A stretch of DNA of 7,039 nt from an uncultured Collinsella sp. (GTDB lineage: Bacteria > Actinomycetota > Coriobacteriia > Coriobacteriales > Coriobacteriaceae): positions 1-7,039 of the forward strand of contig CAAEOE010000019.1 of assembly GCA_900757505.1 (NCBI GenBank), given 5' to 3'. Below, piece by piece: positions 1 to 5,523 of the stretch. Numbering within the stretch: position 1 is the first letter of the stretch; every line of letters begins with the position of its first letter. The notes under the pieces were generated by a model. It was not told the DNA's origin, made no database searches, and worked only from the letters and a program-made list of their open reading frames with translations. The translations under genes were made by a program, and so were the position numbers.

Positions 1-9
1 CTGCCCGCT

Positions 10-136
10 AGCTAAGTGAGTAGACTATTTTGGAAATGCCGAGCACCCAACATATTTGCCTCAATAAAACCGCAGGTCACTGACTTGTGCTTTGTTGGCG
101 TGGTCGGGGATTCGGTAAAAGTCTACTCACTTAGTT
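10..136. repeat. Spaced inverted repeat, possible MITE-like element
   Basis: CTAAGTGAGTAGACT at 12-26 is the exact reverse complement of AGTCTACTCACTTAG at 120-134, a 15-bp perfect match. Similarity continues weakly inward, where TTTTGG...GCCGAGCACC on the left faces the complement of GGTCGGGGATTCGGTAAAA on the right. The 93 bases between the arms carry no convincing reading frame. A perfect pair with a long non-coding core is typical of the ends of a small non-autonomous transposable element. It could instead be two facing copies of a protein-binding site, or a long-loop hairpin about 80 nt beyond the stop of the minus-strand exporter gene. I see no clear target-site duplication outside the arms. 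Confidence 0.5.
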
Positions 137-214
137 TTGCGTGATGCATATTGTCCGCAACGAGACCCCAGTCGGGGAGATTCCATCGCAAACTAGCTGC
201 CTCCATTGCACCAT

Positions 215-1789
215 TTAGGCGCCGTATGGGTTGCGGTCGCGTTCGATGCGTTGGCGGATGTGGGCGTACTCGATAATCAGCAGCACCAGGAGTAGGGCCA
301 TGATGGCTAGGTAGCTCACCACAGCGCCCATCAGACCCAGCAGCTTAATCAGGATCACCGGCAGCACCACGCTTACGGCGAAGCAGATCAGGTAGATCTT
401 GGTGACGTCGCCGGCGTGGCGCAACACCGTGATGATGGCGTAGATAAAGTCGATGGCAGCGGTGACGCCGCCGGCGACAACCATTAGCAGTGCAAGCGTT
501 CGATAGCGCTCAAAGTTGAGGCCGTACATAAAGCTCATGAGGGGAATGCCGGGGCCTGCCATAAATGCGGCGCACGCTCCGGTAATGACCACGATCAGTG
601 CCATAACGGCAACAATAATCAGGTCAAAGCGGCGACGCTTGCGCGGATTCGCCCAAATGCTCGATAGACGCAGGAGCTGCGGTTTATAGATAAATCCAAT
701 GCTCAACAAAATGGCCTGCGCAGGAAAGAACAGTGCATTAAAGTACAGCTGATACTTGTAGGCCAGCGCGCCTTCCATCACGAACTTAGGCATGCTCTCG
801 ATGAGGTTAAACAGGAACAGCGCGCCAAAGAGCGGGGCGCACTGGATAAACAGGTGGCCAGCCTCGCGCAGGCTCATGCGGCGTGATTTTTCGGTCTCGA
901 GCAGGGCGAGCGGGGCGGTGACCAGCACGAGCGAGGCGATGGCGGTGACACCCATGACCATGGCCGCGATGGGCATACTGCGCGTGAGGAACAGCGCCAC
1001 GCTAAAGACCGCGATGACGCCGACGGAGCGTAGCGTTTGGCTCATGCCGGCCAAATAGAGCTTGTCGGCCTGTTGCAGGCGGCCCTCGTACACGTCGGCG
1101 ATACCGTCAATCACCTTATAGAGGTAGACGCCCAGGCCGATCGTGGCCATCTGCGCATCGTAGCCGCGGACACTGCTGTATACCAGGCCGCATGCCAGCG
1201 CGAGCACTCCGCAGAGCCAGCGGTTGAGCTGGTAGGAGGCAAAGGACGTCTTCTCGTCGATGTCCGAGACCTGAAAATTGCGCACGCCGTAGTTGCACGC
1301 GATCATGATGAGCGTGCCGGTGACAAAGGCGATGGAGAACTTGCCGGCCTCCTCGGCGCCTACGAGCTGCGTCGACACAATGGTGAGCAGCGGAAACGCC
1401 AAGCCCCATACGGCGGTGCCCAGGGTATTCCAAAGGTAGTCGCGGCTGGTGGCGTGCTCCTCGTATTCCGCTTCCTGCGTGGAGAAACCGCCGCCGTAGA
1501 CTGCTCCGAGCAGGCGGTTCCACCAGGCATTGACCATGCGGTGGATGGGGCCGGGTTGGCGATCGCGCTCGCGGCGACGGCGTGTGGCCTGGCTGCTGTC
1601 GGGACCGCCGGCGTTACGCTGGCTTAGCTCTTGGATTCGTGCAAGCTCCTCGGCGGTGTGCGATGCGGGGAACAGTCCGTTCTCGATGCGTCCGCCCTGT
1701 CCGTGCGCCTCGCCCGATACGGCGGGGTCGGCGACGCCATTGCGGCGGGCGATGGCGCGGCGGATGCTATCGAGGGGCGTGATGCTCAA
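215..1789 (-). CDS. Wzx/MOP-type polysaccharide exporter (flippase-like membrane protein)
   Basis: This is a 524-residue integral membrane protein. About 12 hydrophobic segments can be placed at roughly residues 119-141, 151-168, 190-208, 213-230, 253-269, 274-296, 314-332, 347-367, 388-410, 432-454, 465-484 and 486-508. The arrangement and length fit the MOP superfamily (Wzx/RfbX-like), whose members flip lipid-linked sugar units across the cytoplasmic membrane for capsule, teichoic or exopolysaccharide assembly. The substrate cannot be read from the sequence. The first ~115 residues are hydrophilic, Arg-rich and probably cytoplasmic, longer than usual for the family. I chose the TTG at 1789 because AGAAAGGA lies 7 nt before it. 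An in-frame ATG at 1897 would add 36 Arg/Ser/Thr-rich residues and lacks a good ribosome site. It is divergent from pckA, and no glycosyltransferase partner is visible. The family call is fairly sure, the role less so. Confidence 0.75.
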   Translation of the reverse strand: MSITPLDSIRRAIARRNGVADPAVSGEAHGQGGRIENGLFPASHTAEELARIQELSQRNAGGPDSSQATRRRRERDRQPGPIHRMVNAWWNRLLGAVYGGGFSTQEAEYEEHATSRDYLWNTLGTAVWGLAFPLLTIVSTQLVGAEEAGKFSIAFVTGTLIMIACNYGVRNFQVSDIDEKTSFASYQLNRWLCGVLALACGLVYSSVRGYDAQMATIGLGVYLYKVIDGIADVYEGRLQQADKLYLAGMSQTLRSVGVIAVFSVALFLTRSMPIAAMVMGVTAIASLVLVTAPLALLETEKSRRMSLREAGHLFIQCAPLFGALFLFNLIESMPKFVMEGALAYKYQLYFNALFFPAQAILLSIGFIYKPQLLRLSSIWANPRKRRRFDLIIVAVMALIVVITGACAAFMAGPGIPLMSFMYGLNFERYRTLALLMVVAGGVTAAIDFIYAIITVLRHAGDVTKIYLICFAVSVVLPVILIKLLGLMGAVVSYLAIMALLLVLLIIEYAHIRQRIERDRNPYGA

Positions 1790-1817
1790 AGCGGAGTCCT
1801 TTCTATTGCTGCGCTCT

Positions 1818-1823
1818 AGTATA
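1818..1823 (-). promoter_or_regulatory. Candidate -10 box for the exporter gene
   Basis: On the minus strand TATACT (5 of 6 matches to TATAAT) lies 28 nt before the TTG start and would give a leader of about 20 nt that includes the AGAAAGGA ribosome site. No good TTGACA-like -35 sits at 16-18 bp spacing, so the call rests on the -10 box and its position. Confidence 0.35.
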
Positions 1824-1891
1824 GACGCGACGGTGTTCGCTCGTGTTTTTGAACAGGTTGTTCGATAATTTCGGCGGCGCCATTCAGTAGT

Positions 1892-1947
1892 CGGCACTTA
1901 GGGACGTTCCTTATGTGCCGGCACTTTGGGAACGTCCCTAAGTGCCG
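1892..1947. repeat. Large hairpin repeat with GGGACGTTCC core
   Basis: CGGCACTTAGGGACGTTCC at 1892-1910 is the perfect reverse complement of 1929-1947 (19 bp). A 10-bp palindrome GTGCCGGCAC lies at the centre (1915-1924). The same DNA can fold instead as two hairpins side by side: 1892-1920, closed by CGGCAC/GTGCCG, and 1919-1947, with an 8-bp outer stem CGGCACTT/AAGTGCCG, a T-T mismatch, GGGA/TCCC and an ACG loop. It therefore looks like two head-to-head copies of one ~29-bp hairpin unit, the organisation of REP/BIME-type repeats. It sits between two divergent genes, so it is not in terminator position for either. Confidence 0.7.
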
Positions 1948-1953
1948 GTATCC

Positions 1954-1993
1954 GGGGACGCTCCTTGAATGTTGCCTGTTCAAGAGTGTCCCC
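1954..1993. repeat. Second hairpin repeat (GGGGAC...GTCCCC)
   Basis: GGGGACGCTCCTTGAA at 1954-1969 pairs imperfectly with TTCAAGAGTGTCCCC at 1979-1993. The stem is GGGGAC, a mismatch, CTC, one unpaired C, then TTGAA, around a short loop. The right arm is also part of the 27-bp tandem unit at 1976-2002, so the left arm amounts to an inverted partial copy of that unit. It is not followed by a T-run on either strand and has no obvious terminator role. Confidence 0.55.
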
Positions 1994-2029
1994 AATGACT
2001 AGTCGTTTAAGAACGTTCCCAATGACTAG
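1976..2029 (-). repeat. Two tandem 27-bp repeat units
   Basis: Read on the minus strand, 2029-2003 and 2002-1976 are two directly abutting 27-bp units. Both begin CTAGTCATTGGG and continue with GGGAACGTTCTTAAACGA in the first and GGGGACACTCTTGAACAG in the second (the GGG overlaps the shared start). They match at 21 of 27 positions and all six differences are transitions. The core GGGA(A)CGTTC is shared with the hairpin at 1892-1947, so the region is a nest of related elements. Confidence 0.65.
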
Positions 2030-2056
2030 GCCGCTTGCCTGCGATTTTTGACCGTT

Positions 2057-2073
2057 GGGCGGGCTTGCCGCCC
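2057..2073. other. GC-rich hairpin upstream of pckA
   Basis: GGGCGG at 2057-2062 pairs with CCGCCC at 2068-2073 around the five-base loop GCTTG. No T-run follows on either strand, so it is not a standard intrinsic terminator. It lies 6 nt before the 16-bp palindrome. It may be part of the pckA control region or another fragment of the repeat cluster. Confidence 0.4.
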
Positions 2074-2078
2074 TTGCC

Positions 2079-2094
2079 GCAAAAACGTTTTTGC
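2079..2094. promoter_or_regulatory. 16-bp perfect palindrome, probable operator for pckA
   Basis: GCAAAAACGTTTTTGC is a perfect 16-bp palindrome with a central CG, 75 bp before the pckA start. A centre-CG palindrome with A/T-rich arms is the usual form of LacI/GalR/CcpA-type operators, so a carbon-responsive repressor acting on PEP carboxykinase is a reasonable inference. A candidate -10 (TACAAC, 2103-2108) lies just downstream but has no matching -35, so the promoter itself is not defined. Confidence 0.4.
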
Positions 2095-2111
2095 ATATCG
2101 GGTACAACGGG

Positions 2112-2127
2112 CTTTACGTGAGTAAAG
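2112..2127 (+). other. Small hairpin with GUGA loop in the pckA leader
   Basis: CTTTAC at 2112-2117 and GTAAAG at 2122-2127 form a perfect 6-bp stem closed by GTGA, a GNRA-type tetraloop in RNA. It lies 41 nt before the pckA start and 29 nt before its ribosome site, so it would be near the 5' end of the message. Such a stem could protect the 5' end, but no function can be shown from sequence. Confidence 0.35.
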
Positions 2128-2168
2128 TGCGCGCCGCGTCCACGTGTCGCGTTTTTAAAGGAGGCCCC

Positions 2169-3839
2169 ATGTCTGGTGTTACCCCTGCAGAAGTTTTGTC
2201 CAACTTTGGTATTACGCTGGTCGAAGATCCCGCCGAGAATCAACCCCGTCTGCTGGTCGATCTACCCGCCGCGGAGCTCGTCGAGCACGCCATCCGCCGC
2301 GAAGAAGGCCGCATGGCATCCAACGGCGCGCTGGTGATCGAGACGGGGGAGCGCACTGGCCGTTCTCCCAACGATCGCTTTATCGTTGACACCCCCGATG
2401 TTCACGACAAGATTGCCTGGGGCGCCGTCAACCGCCCGCTGTCCGTCGAGAGCTATGAGGCCATCAAGGCCGGCATCGTCGACTATCTCAACGAGCGCGA
2501 CGTGTTCCTCACCCGCGGCATGGCAGGTGCCGACCGCAACCATACGCGTCGACTGCTCGTTGCCTGCGAGCGTGCCAGCCAGGCACTCTTTATTAAGCAG
2601 ATGCTCGCCCGCCCGCTCGCCCGTGAAATCGCGCGCACCGGCGAGCCGGACTTTTGCGTGCTCGCTGCCCCCGGTTACCAGTGCGATCCTGCTATCAAGG
2701 GCCTCAACTCCAGCGCCGCCGTGGTCATCAACTTCCAGGAACGCGTGATTCTGGTCGCTGGCACCGGCTACTCCGGCGAGATTAAAAAGTCGATCTTTAG
2801 CGTCATGAACTATCTGCTGCCCGTCGAGGACGACGTGCTGCCCATGCACTGCTCGGCCAGCATGGATCCCGTCACGCACGAGACCGCCGTGTTCTTTGGC
2901 CTGTCCGGCACCGGCAAGACCACGCTTTCGGCCAACCCCACGCGCCTGCTGATCGGCGACGACGAGCACGGCTGGTCCGACATGGGCATCTTCAACATCG
3001 AGGGCGGCTGCTACGCCAAATGCGAGGGTCTGGACGCCTTCCACGAGCCCGAGATTTTCAACGCTGTCCGCTTTGGCGCGATCTGCGAAAACGTGGTGCT
3101 CGACGAGAACCGCAAGCCCAACTACGACGACATCTCGATCACGCACAACACGCGCGTGGCCTATCCCGTGGAGCACATTCCTAACGCGTGGACTAAGGGC
3201 ATGGGCACCACTCCGAGTGTCGTGCTGTTCCTGACTTGCGACGCTTTTGGCGTGCTGCCACCCATCTCGCGCCTGACGGCCGATGCCGCCATGTACCACT
3301 TTGTGACGGGCTTTACGGCTAAGATCCCCGGCACCGAGGTCGGCGTCACCGAGCCCACGCCCACGTTCTCTTCGCTGTTCGGTGAGCCGTTTATGCCGCT
3401 CGACCCCATGGTTTACGCCAAGATGCTCGGCGAGCGTATTGCAGACGGCCGCACGCGTGTGTACCTGGTCAACACCGGCTGGATCGGCGGCGGCTACGGC
3501 GTGGGTCATCGCATCGAGCTGGCCTACACGCGCTCGCTGGTCGCGCGCGCCCTCGACGGCACCATCGAGGACAGCGAGTTCTTGCACGACGATATCTTTA
3601 ACGTCGACATTCCCACCACGTGCCACGGTGTGCCCGACGGCATCCTGGTGCCGCGCCAGTACTGGCAGAGCACCGCGCGCTACGACGAGGCCGCGCACAA
3701 CCTGGCGGTGATGTTCGAGGAGAACTTCGAGAAGAAGTACTCGCACCTGCCCGAGTCCGTCAAGGCCGCCGGCCCGCACGCCCAGTTGTCCGCCGAGGCC
3801 CGTCATCGCGGCCGCGGCCTGCTGGGACTCCGCCACTAG
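2169..3839 (+). CDS. pckA: Phosphoenolpyruvate carboxykinase (ATP)
   Basis: The 556-residue product is a cytoplasmic ATP-type PEP carboxykinase (EC 4.1.1.49), which interconverts oxaloacetate + ATP and PEP + CO2 + ADP. Visible family marks are RSPNDRF (65-71, substrate-binding Arg), YSGEIKKS (201-208), the metal-site region MHCSA (226-230), the P-loop GLSGTGKTT (244-252), the second phosphate/metal motif IGDDEHGWSD (262-271), NIEGGCYAK (276-284), NTRVAYP (327-333), TEPTPTFSSLFGEPF (394-408) and NTGWIGGGYGVG (435-446). Length is slightly above the usual 530-540. The start at 2169 is fixed by AAAGGAGG four bases upstream, a near-ideal ribosome site that suggests strong expression. Upstream in-frame codons back to 2055 would cross the palindrome and leader hairpin. 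A hairpin repeat follows the stop by 19 nt. In a fermentative anaerobe the enzyme may run toward oxaloacetate and succinate; that direction is inferred. Confidence 0.96.
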   Translation: MSGVTPAEVLSNFGITLVEDPAENQPRLLVDLPAAELVEHAIRREEGRMASNGALVIETGERTGRSPNDRFIVDTPDVHDKIAWGAVNRPLSVESYEAIKAGIVDYLNERDVFLTRGMAGADRNHTRRLLVACERASQALFIKQMLARPLAREIARTGEPDFCVLAAPGYQCDPAIKGLNSSAAVVINFQERVILVAGTGYSGEIKKSIFSVMNYLLPVEDDVLPMHCSASMDPVTHETAVFFGLSGTGKTTLSANPTRLLIGDDEHGWSDMGIFNIEGGCYAKCEGLDAFHEPEIFNAVRFGAICENVVLDENRKPNYDDISITHNTRVAYPVEHIPNAWTKGMGTTPSVVLFLTCDAFGVLPPISRLTADAAMYHFVTGFTAKIPGTEVGVTEPTPTFSSLFGEPFMPLDPMVYAKMLGERIADGRTRVYLVNTGWIGGGYGVGHRIELAYTRSLVARALDGTIEDSEFLHDDIFNVDIPTTCHGVPDGILVPRQYWQSTARYDEAAHNLAVMFEENFEKKYSHLPESVKAAGPHAQLSAEARHRGRGLLGLRH

Positions 3840-3858
3840 CTTCGCCGTGAGTCCATAT

Positions 3859-3895
3859 CCACCACAAAGGGGACAGGCACCTTTGTGGTGGTTTT
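3859..3895 (-). repeat. Interspersed hairpin repeat, copy 1 (inverted), likely pckA terminator
   Basis: The 12-bp arms CCACCACAAAGG (3859-3870) and CCTTTGTGGTGG (3880-3891) enclose GGACAGGCA (3871-3879), the reverse complement of the loop in the other three copies, so this element is inverted. It is followed by TTTT and lies 19 nt after the pckA stop, which suits an intrinsic terminator on the plus strand. The upstream side lacks the AAA that extends the stem in two of the other copies. Its last T bases and the following G form the -35 box of the next gene. Confidence 0.8.
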
Positions 3896-3922
3896 GCTCG
3901 CGTGGATGACTCGGGTTACAAT
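3894..3922 (+). promoter_or_regulatory. Promoter for the B3/4-domain gene
   Basis: TTGCTC at 3894-3899 and TACAAT at 3917-3922 are separated by 17 bp, matching the housekeeping sigma pattern at three of six and five of six positions. Transcription would start near 3929, leaving a leader of about 135 nt. The -35 box begins inside the T-run of the preceding repeat. Confidence 0.5.
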
Positions 3923-3928
3923 ACGCCT

Positions 3929-4064
3929 GACATATCGTCCCCTTCTCCGGATGGGGACAGCGCAAGCGTTCTTGTGACGGCACCGTAGGACTTTGAAGGT
4001 GGCCGTTGTAAGGGCGCTTTTTTTAGGCGCCCTCACTCGGGCGCGCACAATGAAGGGAGAGCGT
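3929..4064 (+). promoter_or_regulatory. Structured 5' leader, possible attenuator
   Basis: The region between the promoter and the B3/4 start is rich in pairing. GTCCCC (3937-3942) pairs with GGGGAC (3953-3958). ACGGC+ACC (3977-3984) pairs with GGT+GCCGT (3998-4006, one bulge). AGGGCGC (4011-4017) pairs with GCGCCCT (4027-4033) around a loop containing seven T. A competing stem, AGCGC (3959-3963) with GCGCT (4014-4018), would enclose the second hairpin and run directly into the T-run, like a terminator. The two folds exclude each other, which is how attenuators and riboswitches work. I do not recognise a known riboswitch or T-box consensus, so regulation is inferred. Confidence 0.3.
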
Positions 4065-4784
4065 ATGAAGAGCTTTATTGCCGAGGATTCATTCTGGGAG
4101 CTGTTTCCGCAGGCAGCGGTCGGTGTTGTGGTCGTGGAGGGCATGAAGCCCACAGCTCAGATTCCTCAAGAGGACGTGGATGCGATTGCGGCGTTTCTCG
4201 ACCGCGCCAATATCGATGCGGAGCGTCATCTGACCAGCGACACTATCAGCGAGAACGCACCGGTCAAGGCATGGCGCGAGGCCTATCGTTTGTTCAAGAC
4301 CAAGAAAGGCGCGCACTGCTCGATCGAGAACTTGCTCAAACGCGTGCTCAAAGGCAAGCCGGTGGGCCACATTACGCCCGCGGTGGATATTTACAACACG
4401 GTGTCGCTGACCTACGCGCTGCCCGTGGGAGGCGAGGATCTGCATGCGATCGAGGGAGACCTTCGCTTGAAGGTGACCGACGGTGGCGATGCGTTCTTGC
4501 CGCTTGGCGAGGAGGCGGACGATCCGACGCTGCCCGGCGAGCTCGCCTATATCGACGATGCGGGCGCCGTGTGCCGCTGCTGGAACTGGCGCGACGGCGT
4601 TCGCACGGCGCTGTCTGACGATTCGGCCGACGCGTTCCTGGCGATTGAGTGCGTAGAGCCCGAGCGGATGGGGGATTGCCAGGCTGCGATCGATCGTTTA
4701 GCCGAGCTGCTTGAGCGCTATCTGGGAGCGACGGTTGTCATTAAGACGCTTGTGACCCGCGACAATCCTTGCGTGGAGCTGTAG
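4065..4784 (+). CDS. Solo B3/4-domain protein (PheRS beta-subunit-like editing domain)
   Basis: The 239-residue soluble protein resembles the free-standing B3/4 domain family (COG3382), related to the B3/B4 module of the phenylalanyl-tRNA synthetase beta chain, which in the synthetase holds the editing site. Supporting segments are SIENLLKRVLKG (86-97), VDIYNTVSLTYALPVGGEDL (107-126), the stretch around LPGELAYIDD (156-165) and CRCWNWRDGVRTALS (170-184); it matches the family along its whole length. Solo members are suspected to handle tRNA or mischarged amino acids, but their activity is poorly known. The start at 4065 follows AAGGGAG by five bases. In-frame ATGs at 4050 and 3993 lie before or away from that site and would add Arg-rich residues from the structured leader. 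It has its own promoter candidate, and repeat copy 2 follows the stop by 26 nt. Confidence 0.8.
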   Translation: MKSFIAEDSFWELFPQAAVGVVVVEGMKPTAQIPQEDVDAIAAFLDRANIDAERHLTSDTISENAPVKAWREAYRLFKTKKGAHCSIENLLKRVLKGKPVGHITPAVDIYNTVSLTYALPVGGEDLHAIEGDLRLKVTDGGDAFLPLGEEADDPTLPGELAYIDDAGAVCRCWNWRDGVRTALSDDSADAFLAIECVEPERMGDCQAAIDRLAELLERYLGATVVIKTLVTRDNPCVEL

Positions 4785-4810
4785 CGGCGCCTAGAACCTA
4801 TTGATGCCCC

Positions 4811-4851
4811 AAACCACCACAAAGGTGCCTGTCCCCTTTGTGGTGGTTTTT
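4811..4851 (+). repeat. Interspersed hairpin repeat, copy 2, strong terminator
   Basis: The arms AAACCACCACAAAGG (4811-4825) and CCTTTGTGGTGGTTT (4835-4849) give 15 perfect base pairs around TGCCTGTCC, followed by T to 4851 (a five-T run). It lies 26 nt after the stop of the B3/4 gene. This is the most complete copy and the best intrinsic terminator of the set. The A-tract on the left would also let it stop transcription from the opposite side. Confidence 0.85.
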
Positions 4852-4954
4852 ATGTTGATGGGTTAACAAATGGGGTATTTGGGTACGGGTGTCCCCTTAT
4901 GCGACTAAGATGTTTACCCGTAAGCATTGTGCAAGCGAAAGGCGGTCGTCTCCC

Positions 4955-5404
4955 ATGCAGCAGAACGACGAGACACGTTTCGAGGACTTTGTCGGACTGA
5001 TCAGCGGGCTCTACAAGGAGATTCAGCGCATTAAGACATCCGAGGGCGCAAGGCTGGGCCTCAAGGGCTCCGACGTTATGTGCCTTTACTATCTTGAGCG
5101 CAGCAAGGACGGCCTGACTGGCGCTGACCTGGCTCGCATGGCAGGCGTGACCCGCGCCGCCGTCTCGCGTACGCTCGCGCATCTGGAGGAGGGCGGCTAC
5201 GTCGAGGTCGACGATTCGGGCGATGCCGCCGTTAAGTATCGTGCCCCGGTGCGCCTGACTGCCCTGGGCGGCGAGAGCATGAGCGAAGCGGACCGCATCA
5301 TTCGCGAGGTGCTCGATACCACCGGTAAGGCTATGGGTGTGGAACAGCGCGAGCAGATGTATGCGTCGCTGCGCACGATTCTCAACACCCTGCGCGAGTT
5401 GTAG
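4955..5404 (+). CDS. MarR-family transcriptional regulator
   Basis: The 149-residue protein has the MarR architecture: N-terminal dimerisation helices (about 5-30), then a winged helix-turn-helix. LTGADLARMAGVTRAAVSRTLAHLEEGGYVEV (54-85) covers the helix-turn-helix and recognition helix, the wing follows (86-102, ending RAPVRLTALG), and a C-terminal helix pair completes the dimer interface (106-149). Members are usually dimeric repressors that release DNA when they bind a small ligand. The ATG at 4955 is preferred because GAAAGGCGG precedes it and the protein then has normal length; a GTG at 4889 would add 22 residues. No clear promoter or operator is visible before it, though TACGGGT (4884-4890) and ACCCGTA (4916-4922) form a spaced inverted repeat. 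It is followed 119 bp later by degV with no terminator repeat between, so the two may be transcribed together. Its ligand is unknown. Confidence 0.88.
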   Translation: MQQNDETRFEDFVGLISGLYKEIQRIKTSEGARLGLKGSDVMCLYYLERSKDGLTGADLARMAGVTRAAVSRTLAHLEEGGYVEVDDSGDAAVKYRAPVRLTALGGESMSEADRIIREVLDTTGKAMGVEQREQMYASLRTILNTLREL

Positions 5405-5523
5405 GGCCGCCAAGGCTTTTGCTTCCAATTAACAACTGCATAGTCCTGTTTGAGCGCGTATACCGTGCCGGGGCCTTGCTGTCAAAATTCCCTGCGCGGG
5501 ACCTGCGCAAGAAAGGATTCGCT

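Noticed and set aside
164..180. ACCCC/GGGG hairpin as terminator of the exporter gene
   Set aside because: The stem is about four base pairs and no T-run follows on the minus strand.
1037..1627. Plus-strand open frame of 196 codons inside the exporter gene
   Set aside because: It runs antisense to a well-formed multi-helix membrane protein and lacks a ribosome site or family features.
2055..2168. Longer N-terminus for PEP carboxykinase starting at 2055
   Set aside because: It would translate the hairpin, palindrome and leader; the strong AAAGGAGG ribosome site clearly fixes the start at 2169.
2262..3983. Long minus-strand open frame of 573 codons opposite pckA
   Set aside because: It is antisense to a clear PEP carboxykinase, its composition (rich in His, Gly, Val, Ala, Arg) is that of a shadow frame in GC-rich DNA, and it has no recognisable domain.
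3929..4040. A tRNA, SRP RNA or known riboswitch in the leader of the B3/4 gene
   Set aside because: No T-loop GGTTCGA pattern, no SRP tetraloop region, and no riboswitch or T-box consensus that I recognise; only generic alternative pairing is supported.
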